From Erpobdella octoculata (lineage: Eukaryota; Annelida; Clitellata; Hirudinida; Erpobdellidae): DNA of 64,000 nt. The notes under the pieces were generated by a model. That model saw only the letters and a list, made by a program, of their open reading frames with translations, was not told where the DNA came from and made no database searches. Each line of letters starts with the position of its first letter. Position 1 is the first letter of the stretch. The DNA lies in assembly GCA_963978895.1 (NCBI GenBank), contig OZ022241.1:9864856-9928855 (forward strand). The letters are read 5' to 3'. The position numbers and the translations under genes are program-made. Of the stretch, positions 1-9,945 are shown one piece after another.

Positions 1-453
1 TTTGCATACATAATTTTGAAAACAAACTATTATGAGATAACTGTTAATTTGATTGCAAGCAATGACTTGTAGTGGGTCAGTGAACGTTATACACAAGACC
101 CAGTCATAACAAAAGGAATACATGTTTAAAAAACACTTTTTGAAAATAATGCTTTAAAATTTAAACAGTTGCATTGGAGTGTTGTCCACGACACCTTTTT
201 GAGACTTTTAAATTGTCCTAGTAGAGACACATTTCCCTTTATAAATCGAAAAACTTTAATTAAATTAAAGGTTAACATGTTTAAAAACTTTAAAATGTTT
301 ATCTTGGATCATGTCATGGATACTGAATTTGTAACCAAAATTTGGGATGGATCGAATAACGAGAAAGGGTTCAAAATTGAGTAAATATGACTTGACAATA
401 CACACGGTGTGAACTAAACAAAACACTGTATGATGACAGAACTATTTCAATGA

Positions 454-549
454 CAACGTGTTTTGTCAGTTTCGAGTGCAAAAAGTGGCTGCCAAAGTGA
501 AGAAATGCCAATTGCCACTTTTTGCACTCGAAACTGAAATAACACGTTG
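454..549. repeat. Hairpin with 36-bp arms
   Basis: The left arm 454-489 and right arm 514-549 are near-perfect inverted copies of each other. The core GTTTCGAGTGCAAAAAGTGG is exact apart from small mismatches near the outer ends. The 24-nt spacer is not symmetric. It looks like a small foldback or MITE relic; no target duplication was identified. Confidence 0.7.
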
Positions 550-1089
550 CTTTATCTTTGAAGTGGCTTTTTTATTAATTTGAAACAGTGGAGATTAGCC
601 AATCATAAGGCACAGGCACAGTATAGGACTACAGGGCTTCAGACAGAAGCTAGCTATGAATTGTATTTTTTAACACCAACTTCCGTGTAAAACTTCTAGT
701 CTTTAATTTGTTCGCGAAAGGAAAAACCCTCAAGGCTGTTAATTCTGCTTCTGGAAACAATTTTATTGTGTACTAGATGAAATTATGAAGAAGCGTTGTT
801 GACAGGAATCAAGCATGTTATGCAAAGCAGTCGGTTCATCACAATTTACACGGAAAACGTTTACAGTTTGCGCTTTAAAGAATGGATTGTCTTAAACTAA
901 TACTTCTAACCTTTTTGTCATTAAATGACATCATGGAACTACAAAACGAATAACTAAATTATTTTTAGAAAATTGTTCTGAAATATCATTGGTTAAAAAA
1001 TAACAACATTTACGAAACGTTCGAGCATGAAATGCAAGGAAACTAATTTTATATAAGCAAGTAAATGCTCGCTAACAAATAAAGTAGAT

Positions 1090-1300
1090 GCATGGACCGA
1101 TTGGACCGATTTTTCGCGGCCCGACCCTGCCCAGTTCATCGGCAACTCGGTCGGGCCCATTTTATAGGCCAAATTTCTAAGTCTGACCTATTTTTATAAG
1201 CCTATAATAACTAATAACTTTTTATTCCTATACTTGGCAAAAAAAAATTTCCCCGTCCGTTTGAAAGCTCTAAAATCAAAGCCCGTCCCGTACAGTACTA
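1090..1300. repeat. GC-rich 'GCCCGACCC' dispersed repeat
   Basis: A GC-rich island in AT-rich DNA with CGGCCCGACCC, CGGTCGGGCCC and CCCGTCCCGTA blocks. Similar blocks (GGCCCGGCCCG, CGGCCCGTCCC) recur at about 49165-49500, and weakly at 11040-11170 and 12890-12930. It is probably the terminal region of a dispersed transposon; the family was not identified. Confidence 0.4.
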
Positions 1301-3251
1301 TAACATAAAATGAATGTAAAGAAAATTAATCTTCATTATTCTCCTGAGATGTCCTCAAAGATTGTACTGAAGTTTCTGAGGCTCATTTTCAATCGACGCC
1401 ACACACTAGTTTTTACCAGACCTCAAAAGGGCTTTCAATTATACTTAACTTAAAAAGCTGAAAACAAGTTCAAAAAGATCAAATGTTTCATAGGAAATAC
1501 TTCTTCCTGGACAGCGCTCCCCTCACATATTGTTCGCTTGATTTTAAAAGATTCACAGATGTGTTATGTTAATTATGTCGTAAATTTGTTAGTCGGTTAA
1601 TAAAACATTTTACACTTCCTTCGCTTTTGGACATTTGCGTTGTTGCTTCAGCTTTGATCTTCAAAATGACCAGAGTTCAAAAGTTTCTCCATAGGTCTAT
1701 TATTATTTTTCGAGTATTGCTTTCCTATTTACATAACATACGCGCATACACCGTACAATCACAGACAGGCCACGTTCTAAACACAAGCGCAAAATAATAC
1801 TCATTTAACAAACGTTTTAAAATATGTTTTCCAAGATTCCATTGCTTTAAGTAAAATGATAATTAGATTTATGCGTTTCCGACAATTTTCAAAAGCAGAC
1901 TGCTGCAGAACTACCATCATAATATTGAGTGTGTGCGCATTACGCATGTGTCCCAATTACCTACCACTATAATTTCATCTTTTTCATTCTACTAAGATTA
2001 TTTGTAAACTCTTAAAGAAAGACATGCAATGAAACCGTTTCACTCATTTTAAAAGCGAAACGGGTAAAAATGGTTAAATTTAAACTATATTGCATTGTCG
2101 TTGCCTCATATTCGTTCAATATCGGCCGAGCTTCTACCGAAACCAAACACGATCGGGTTGTACAGGGAGCATTAGCAACAAAGCAATTGAGGTACTTGAT
2201 CAATTCTTTAGCCTGGTATTGAGTTAGAAACTTAACTAACTGGGCATCTGTTACACAGCCGGGCAGCAGTGATATCAGCTTTCATTCTAGAGGTTTCTTA
2301 AACAGATTCAATATTATAATTTATTTCGTGGCCCTTCTAACCCAGACTAATTGTAAATGATTAAAACTTAAATAAATTTCTATTCAATTAATTAAGAAGG
2401 AAATCATAAATAAAATATCGTTTAACAAGACATTCGGTAGATAATCAGTGGCACTCCAACCTGCAAATGAACGTTTCTGATTTATGTGATTTGTATGCAG
2501 TCATTGATGTTTACCGGGTGGATGCTGTGGCCAAGCGGCCAAGCCAAATTAAGTATGGAAATTCAACTGACTTGAAAGTCTGTCGTTGTAAAGCAGTAAT
2601 TAGCAGCTGTAGATGTGATGCGAATAAACAAGCAGTTGATATATGTTAAACATTTGAATTAGTCAATTCAGTTGCGTGGAACGGCAATCTACTGAATGCT
2701 TTCATTCCGTCAATAAACAAACAAACCCCCATTCAGACTTATTTCCTTGGTCTCTAGCATTAAATAAACTCTTAAAATTGCATATAATCAATAATCAGTT
2801 GTTTTATGGTTATTACATGGTTGTGAAAACAGCTCGTTTTGACAGCAGCATCTGATATTGATAACCGAGAAAAGTAACGCAAGCGTTAAAAAAATATTTT
2901 ATATAAGATATTGTAAGATATTGATTTAGGATGCCCCAGTGATTTTGCAATCAAGGTTCATACATACTGTCCCTCCAGGTAGGTACATACATCTTCTGTC
3001 TGTTACGTGAAAGTTGAATTTGCTTTGGCTTGTTCTTGCGTGTGCGTGCATGAAATAATGACGTGTTGAATAAACACTAAACAGTTTGAGCTCGTTTTGT
3101 GTGATTGTGTGTGTGTATCATTATGTACGTGATAGAAAGTGGACCTGGTTCATTGTGAAGCTGCTGCGTGCGTCTCTCATTGGATACGAGCTCGTTATTG
3201 GCTCTGGGGCCTTCAACTAGCTAGCTAGCCCAACCACAGTTGGTTTCCTGC

Positions 3252-3259
3252 TATATAAG
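3252..3259 (+). promoter_or_regulatory. TATA box of the ATP-grasp-like gene
   Basis: TATATAAG lies 78 bases before the ATG at 3337, which puts a start site near 3280-3290 and a short 5' UTR of about 50 nt. The upstream bases are less AT-rich than the surroundings. With the G/C-ending codons of the gene, this suggests strong expression (inference). Confidence 0.6.
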
Positions 3260-3336
3260 TCCCAAGTTTCATCATCGAGCTGTATTCTTTCGATCGCAAG
3301 TCTTGTTTCGTTTGGAAGTTAAGTTACGATATAATA

Positions 3337-4548
3337 ATGGCCAAGTTCGAACAGGTTCTCGTTCTCGAGGTTGCATCTGCTAAGGATAAGAATCCCGAAA
3401 CAGATGGAGGAAAATACAGGCGTGATTCTCCCTGGTTGGTCGAAGCTTTCCTGAAGAAAGGAGTCAAATCAGAAATCGTCTTCATGACCAAGGAAGACAC
3501 CGCTGAAACTCTTATTGCCAAGTACCCGAACACGGCCTTCTTGGGACGCGTGAACCCCATGGACTACGAAGAAATCAGCTTGAACGAATATTTGAAGGTT
3601 CTCCACGGTCTTAAGAATGCCGGTGTTCTGTTGGGCCCTGACGCCGAGCACATGGATCGCTTAGGAAGTAAAATGATTCTATACGAATTGAAAGATACCT
3701 CCATGGGTGTTGAAGGAGTTTTGCTGCATTCATTTGCTGACATGACAAGAAACGATGGAGAAATCGACAGAATCATTCCAGCTGGAGGTCCACCAAGAGT
3801 TCTGAAGATGCTCAGAGGATCAACTGGTTTGGGGGTCTGGAAGTTGGAGAACATCGACGAAGAGAAGATATTGTTGACCGATGCTTACACTCAAACATCT
3901 GAAGAAGTACCCAGGAAACAGGTGAGAATGCTTGTTTTGGCATAGTTTTATTTTCTTACGCGATTGCTTATTTTTGTTATTTATCGCGTATGTTGCTACA
4001 TTTCTAATATTGGTCTATATATCTAGTATCTAAAACAGCGGTTAATGGTATTATGTTTGATTTTTTAGGTCATTCCGAAATTCCTTGCCCTCTGCCAAGA
4101 AGATGCCATCAGTATGCCATTCCTGCCGCTCATCAAGGATGGAGAATTCCGCTTCCTGATGTCCCGTCACGCTCTTCTCGAAATCGTCCACAAAAAGCCC
4201 GTCGATGCCAGCGCTTTCACAGCCACTCTCCGCTCTGGAGCAGTGTACACGACATACGACCCTGCTGTTCACACAGAGATGGCCGGTGCCGTTGTCCAGT
4301 GGTCGAAAGACATCAAGGACATTCTCAAGATCGACGACGTCCCATACTGGTGGTCTGTCGACTGCATTGAAGAAGAAGTACAAGGCGATCTTAAGCCGAC
4401 CGACATTCCCAGCAGTACCCCAGGTAGGAGACTTGTACTGTCTGAAATCAACTGCAGCTGTCTGGGTCTGGTGGCAGACACTTCTGCTGAAGCCAAAGCA
4501 AAGGGAATGAAGTTTGCCAGCATGATTGCCGACATCGTTCTTGCTTAA
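3337..4548 (+). CDS. ATP-grasp-like protein of uncharacterised family, 354 aa
   Basis: Two exons: 3337-3921 (195 codons) and 4069-4548 (159 codons plus stop). They are joined by a 147-bp phase-0 intron with GTGAGA donor and TTTTTTAG acceptor. The start is the first ATG after the TATA box (context ATAATAATGG). There is no signal peptide or membrane segment, so it is probably cytosolic. The N-terminal part carries GGKYRRDSPWLVEAFLKKG. The middle has a glycine-rich VLKMLRGSTGLGVWKLE block. The C-terminal half has GEFRFLMSRHALLEIVHKKP. The order of these blocks resembles ATP-grasp enzymes and, from memory, the uncharacterised bacterial Cj0069-like family; I could not check this. The substrate is unknown. 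Codons favour ATC, AAG, GCC and GTC, unlike the AT-rich codons of the other genes here, which suggests high expression or recent acquisition. Confidence 0.8.
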
Positions 4549-4609
4549 ATGTTTTTTTTTAAAGTTTTAACAACTTGCATATGCGCACCCAGTCATTTTT
4601 TTCTTATTA

Positions 4610-4615
4610 AATAAA
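4610..4615 (+). promoter_or_regulatory. Poly(A) signal AATAAA
   Basis: AATAAA lies 62 bases after the stop codon at 4548 and is followed by AT-rich DNA. It is the likely 3' end signal of the gene at 3337-4548. Confidence 0.6.
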
Positions 4616-4619
4616 GCAA

Positions 4620-6620
4620 GTTTAAAAAATATACTTTCATTTACACTCGTCTTTTATCATGTACGTTGGTTTCATTCCATGTGTATAGAAAAATAGGAAG
4701 TGATAATAATAAATTCGTTATTTATACAACTTAGTTTTGTCTTTCCTTTCCATTTCGTGCGGTGCATCAGTTGGAAGTAGACAGACAGACAGACGGTGTG
4801 GGCGTTGTCTGTGGCCCGCCTTTCTGACAGCTGAAAGAAACATCTCGAATAACCGTGCTGATGTTTTTAGTTAAGTTGTGCCCATGTTCTGCTGACTCAA
4901 CGTGGCGATGTTTTTTTGATTGAGAACATCGCACAACGATGGCTGCCAGCTGTCATTTATACTGTCTATGCGTCGGCCTGATTTAAAATGTTATAACTTT
5001 ATAAAAGTTGTTTGAGATAAGTCGGTTTAAGGGATGAAATAATGCAGATGTATCTTCATTTATTCGATGATGCGACACGACCTAACGCAGCGATATGATG
5101 ACGACGACGACGGTGATGAATTATAATATTAAACGTGTATTTCTCAAATCCCTGTGAAATTTCCATTTCATACATTTCGTTTGAGGTATTTTTATTTCTC
5201 GTGAGATTTTTCTTCGATCAGTCATTCACTTGCTGATGGTAGTAGTAGCCTATATCTGTCAGTAAGTAATGCTCCTAGTCTACACAATACACAATAATTC
5301 TCAAACAAAGAATAACCGTGCTGATATTATGCGTGACTTATGCAGGCATGGATTTCGTCCTAGGCCAAGTCATTACTATTAATTATTACATTTATTTATC
5401 AATAAAAATGTTTATTTAAAGAATTAAAAGCCTCGTAGTTAACAACGAAAATAAATAACAATTCATTGTTGATGAAAAACTCACAAAGTGTAGATCGATG
5501 CGAAAAAGCGAGTTTCGCATTAATTTAATTGCATATAATTATATTAATTATACACAGCCTTTCGCCTCCAATTATTACGAACGAATGCTTAAATAATAGT
5601 CTCTAATGAAGAAATAGGAAGCTTACGACCAGGAAACAGGCTGACTAGGCTTAGCTGTCCTAAAGTGAGCTTCGTTTCTAACTCTCGAAAAACATTCCTT
5701 CTATCGCATACTGGATTTTGTTTCTAGAAAGATTAGTTTTTAAAAGCTTTTATTTAACTTGACATGAAAAGTGCGCGCGTCACCGACTTTGAGCTTTTTC
5801 TTAATCAACTTTTCCGTGTCCCGAAGAGAGCTGAAATTTTGATGAATAGCTTCCTTTATAATGGTCCGCTTTAGTTTATTAAATTCTCGTATAAAAATAA
5901 GAAAGTGAAAAACTCCAATACGGCGAATAATAAGATTGTAGAATTTAACTTTCAAAAAGCTTGTTTGGATGATAAACCATCAACCATCTTATACCTATAC
6001 GTTCATATGATACCTACATCCTCTTCTCAGAAAACGAGTAGTTTGTTCAGGTTTAATTGTTTTAGGCTGGAAAAAACAAACTGAATAAACATTTAGTAAT
6101 TCTCAAAAAGCAGCAATTATTACATTGTTCTTGTTTTATGTTTGTATAACTCAGTTGCGTATGAAAGTGTAACGATGACGCAAGCAGATCGTGTATTGTC
6201 AGTGTACCAACTGTTAGGACGTTGAAAAACTGAAAATCAATGTCAGCGTTTCATAACGATTGATGGTAGCAACAAACGATTTTAACCCCCCCCCCCACCA
6301 ACTCCCACCACCCGGTCCTTTTCATTGGCGACTCAAATGCATAGAAAAAAAACACTTGCTAATACGTTGAGCCCATGTATAGCAAGTGCATTAGCACATT
6401 TTCTTCTGGATATCTTAGAGATCCGAGAATCTTGATAAAGAAGTCAGTTGGTTCAATGAGTTCGTTTCTTAATCAATTTAAGTGTGAAACTCTTCGTTAA
6501 TCAACAAATAACTGCCACCTGAAATAAGAACACTCATTATCGACATCTGGAGCCAATTTAAATTAGCAGCCAAACATTTTATCACACAGTGAGAGTGAAG
6601 GTTTTGCACTGATTTAATGT
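4620..6620. other. Intergenic, no gene recognised
   Basis: AT-rich DNA with short runs such as GACAGACAGACAG (about 4780), GACGACGACGACGG (about 5100) and a C13 run (about 6285). Short frames here lack splice sites or recognisable motifs. Confidence 0.5.
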
Positions 6621-6624
6621 TGCT

Positions 6625-6705
6625 GCTAGCACATTGGCACGTAATACGTTCACCTGTAGATCGGGAGGTCGGCGGTTTGAATCTAGCAGCCGTCACTAGT
6701 GTCCC
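6625..6705 (+). repeat. Degraded tRNA-derived SINE head
   Basis: CGTTCACCTGTAGATCGGG followed by AGGTCGGCGGTTTGAATCTA matches the head of the SINEs at 10623 and 46576 (…GTAGGTCGGCGGTTCGAATCTC). The B-box-like GGTTTGAATC is kept but the rest has decayed. No tail was found. Confidence 0.5.
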
Positions 6706-7580
6706 ATTTCCTGAGATTATAGAGCCCCCTATTGTTTCACGTGTACAGGATGCAAAAATAGGGTAGGTGGGGATGTACCTACTTTAGAGTTTGAAAAATC
6801 AATTATGACTAATTCATAATTTCTGATAAACATAAGTTACACGAAACCATTAGTGTGTTGCCGGTTTTAAAACACCTGGTGTGAAGAACCATACGAGAAT
6901 GAAAAAAAGGGTGAACACCAGACAGTCGACAAGGTTATCATTAATAAACAAAATATCATTAATAAAAGAAATTCGCTAATTAATAATTAAGTAAATTGTA
7001 AACTAACTGAATAATGAATTAATAAATAATTCAATTAGCTACTTAGTAAAGGAGTAAAATAATAAATTAACTCGATGGTAAATAAGTAAAAAAAAAACTA
7101 AATAACACACAAATTCCAAATTATATAGAGTAATTTTTCCTACCCTATATTTTATGAGCTACAGACCCCCGTAGGAGTCAGTCATGGAATACGAGTAAAT
7201 GAGCTCACGTTAAAGTGGAGCGAGTGAAAGAGAATGAAGATGGCGCCTGAGTGAGTCATAGGTGTCTCAAAATAACAGCAGGTGTCTATATTTTAACTGA
7301 CAGAATTAGATAACCTTCCAGTGTGAGAGGGAGGGAAACATCTGGATGGAAACTCGCCTAACATTAGTTACTACTTACTACATCTACATGGAGCGAACAC
7401 GAAGCTACTGGTCCGTTTCTGATGTAATATGTTAAATACTTTTTGTAAATACTATTTAAAAGAATTGTTCATTTTTTTTTATTATTATAAATATACCTAC
7501 AAGTTATTAATCACATGAAAATTAATAAAAGTAATAAAGCATACTATGGAATGTGAAATAATATTGTACATCCTAAATGA

Positions 7581-7638
7581 CAGTAGCAGCAGCAGCAGTA
7601 GCAGTAGTAGTAGCAGTAGCAGTAGCAGTAGCAGTAGC

Positions 7639-7691
<53 letters not shown>

Positions 7692-7735
7692 CAGTAGCAG
7701 TAGCAGTAGCAGTAGCAGTAGTAGTAGTCAGTAGT
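7581..7735 (+). repeat. (AGT)n/(AGTAGC)n microsatellite
   Basis: About 155 bp of AGC/AGT triplets. It is open in several frames (poly-Ser, poly-Val, poly-Tyr), which is only a property of the repeat. Not a gene. Confidence 0.95.
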
Positions 7736-8111
7736 CATACTAATTTACTTTTAAGTTGAAACCGTTCTAGTCATCAGGCACAACGGGATTACAATGATGG
7801 TCGTTGATTTAATGAGCATTTACAAACCAGGTGAATATGCGTTGTTGTTGTTTGATTTAACGTCCTTTTCCGACTTGAAGTCGATTTGGACGGTAGAATA
7901 TAGTTAGCTTAGATTGATTTTAAAGGTGAATATGCGTTTTTTTAATCCTTTATATAAGCTTCACCTCTCTGTCTGTCTGATTGAACACAAACCCATTTTC
8001 CGTCATCCAATCGATCTGAAACTTGGTCCATAGACTAGACTCGTTAGAACAAGGCCTGTAGCCAGGTTTTCATAAGTGGGGGCGTAAATAATTTAGGAGA
8101 GGCAATGCCCG

Positions 8112-8183
<72 letters not shown>

Positions 8184-8197
8184 GAATGTTTGTATAT
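7736..8197. other. Non-coding gap with an (AT)n tract
   Basis: No gene. It holds unidentified repeat debris (7840-8100) and an (AT)n tract at about 8116-8181 that leads into the Helitron-like outer arm. Confidence 0.5.
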
Positions 8198-8340
8198 ATG
8201 CCCTTTATGCATTGCTACACCTTTCATCCGATCGTAATGAAATTTTCACACAACCTTGAGAGTCAAGGAGAATCAAATATAAAGAAAAAAATTTGAAATC
8301 CGTCACAAAATGAGCGGAGCGGAGCGAGTGAGTGAGCGGG

Positions 8341-8341
<1 letters not shown>

Positions 8342-8431
<90 letters not shown>
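8342..8431. repeat. (AT)n microsatellite
   Basis: A pure TA dinucleotide run of about 90 bp, placed exactly between the outer arm and the inverted CTAG end of the Helitron-like block. Confidence 0.95.
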
Positions 8432-8432
<1 letters not shown>

Positions 8433-9194
8433 TAGCGGGGTTACCCGGCGTTGTTCGGGGTTTTCAGAGGGTTTTTATCATTTTTCTCTTTTTCTCCCGT
8501 TTCCTTCCCTGCTTGCTCTCCCGTTTCCTTCCCTGCTTGCTCTCCCGTTTCCGTTCCCGCTTGTTCTCCCGTTTCCGTTCCCGCTCGCGCTCATTTTTTC
8601 TTTTCCACTCTTTCATAACTTATTTTAGCCCATAAAACGTAAAATAGATTTGCTAAAAGTTGCCTGAAGCCTTCAAACGTTGTTACGTAAACAACATTTG
8701 AATTTTATTACGCAATTACCTTCGATGGTCGTACATAGGAACTTTTGGCTTGGAAAGTTAGGAAGGGGAAAAAGTTAGGAAGGTTTGGACTCCTTCTCCA
8801 ATCCTCTGGCTCAGGGGGCCAAAAAACCTTCCGGGCCAAAAGTGCCTATACATGATCATTGCATAAGTTTTCGAAGCACTGTTTACAATTGCGTAACAGG
8901 CATTACTTGCTAATGGATTTCTTAATATTAAGAAGTCCATGACTTGCTTCCCAGTCTTGCATAATGTGACCGATTGCGCGTTGTTACAAATTATTAAGAG
9001 ACAGATGGGGCGGGAAAGCGACCGGAATTGGGAAAGTGACCGGGAGCGGAAAAGCGACCGGGAGTGGGAAAGCAAGCGGGAACGGGAAAGCGACCGGGAG
9101 CGGGAGAAAAAACGGGGAATTAAAGGGAGCTAGAGAAAAACGATAAAAAACTTCTAAAAACCCCCGAGCAACGCCGGGTAACCCCGCTAGTCTA

Positions 9195-9259
<65 letters not shown>
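9195..9259. repeat. (AT)n microsatellite
   Basis: A pure TA run of about 65 bp in the mirror position of the 8342-8431 tract, directly after CTAGT. Confidence 0.95.
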
Positions 9260-9262
<3 letters not shown>

Positions 9263-9429
9263 CCCGCTCGCTCCGCTCATTTTGTGACGGATTTCAATTT
9301 TTTTTCTATATTTGATTCCCCTTGACTCTCAAGGTTGTGTGAAAATTTCATTACGATTGGATGAATGGTGTAGCAATGCATAAATAACATACATATATAC
9401 ATACAATCATTCAATTTTATATATATAGA

Positions 9430-9945
9430 TAAACTCGATTTAGAAATACGAAAGATATTCAAATTAGGTTTTTCGGTTTGCAAGTAATTACAACTAAATT
9501 TAGTATAAAAATTCTTAGAATTTACAATCAATAGAAATCAGATGACATTATATATAAATAGCCATCGTCGTAACGTAAAGAAATCGTGACGTCATGAATT
9601 TTACGCGATCTTCAGATATATTATTAATTTATTAAAATATGTCGAAATCAATTGAATAGTATAAATTATTCTAATGTAAAGCTGTGCTGAATGTTTCAGC
9701 TTCCTAGCTAGTCAAAAAGCTGGTTAAATTTTACTTGTAAATGTAAATGTAAAGATGTTCAAATTACGTTTTTTTTTTTTTTTAATTGAATCATGAATTG
9801 TCATCCAATATAAAGATATGCTGAAAGTTTCAGCTTCCTAGCTAGTCAAAAAGCTGGTTAAATTTCACTTGCAAGATTTGCGTACAGAGAAAGCTACACA
9901 CACACATAAAAACAGAGATTGTAACCTAAATAAAAGTTTGTAAAA
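9430..9945 (+). repeat. Dispersed repeat, possible retrotransposon 3' region
   Basis: It contains two partial direct copies of GTTTCAGCTTCCTAGCTAGT followed by CAAAAAGCTGGTTAAATTT (about 9695 and 9828). The family recurs at 36335-36560 with the same GAGAAAGC-CACACACA-CAAACAGA-ATTGTAACCTAAAT order. No coding capacity. The class is not certain. Confidence 0.5.

Larger units (their letters stand above)
1..3250. other. Left intergenic region, no gene recognised
   Basis: I see no open frame with splice sites or family similarity here. The region is AT-rich, with a short hairpin (454-549) and a GC-rich 'GCCCGACC' repeat (about 1090-1300). The last 250 bases become less AT-rich and lead into the TATA box at 3252. 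Confidence 0.6.
8198..9400. mobile_element. Mirror-image pair of Helitron-type non-autonomous elements
   Basis: The block reads nearly the same on both strands. Outer arms 8198-8341 and 9260-9400 share ATGCATTGCTACACC, CATCCGATCGTAATGAAAT and GAGCGGGAA. Inside them are (AT)n tracts (8342-8431, 9195-9259). Inside those are two outward-facing ends, CTAG at 8432-8435 (read on the minus strand) and CTAG at 9187-9190 (plus strand). Each is preceded by a GC-rich foldback (CCCGAGCAACGCCGGG type) and followed by T. A GC-rich hairpin about 8 nt before a terminal CTAG|T is the known 3' signature of Helitrons. The inner flanks are runs of a roughly 10-bp unit (GGGAAAGCGACCGGGAGCGG, 9005-9115; complement at 8495-8590). 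There are no transposase frames. Confidence 0.6.

Noticed and set aside
4053..4370. Alternative frames over exon 2 of the ATP-grasp-like gene
   Set aside because: Shadows of the real frame, which joins exon 1 in phase 0 and has the strong codon bias.
7546..7759. Overlapping poly-Ser, poly-Val and poly-Tyr frames
   Set aside because: A triplet microsatellite read in several frames, with no flanking exon signals.
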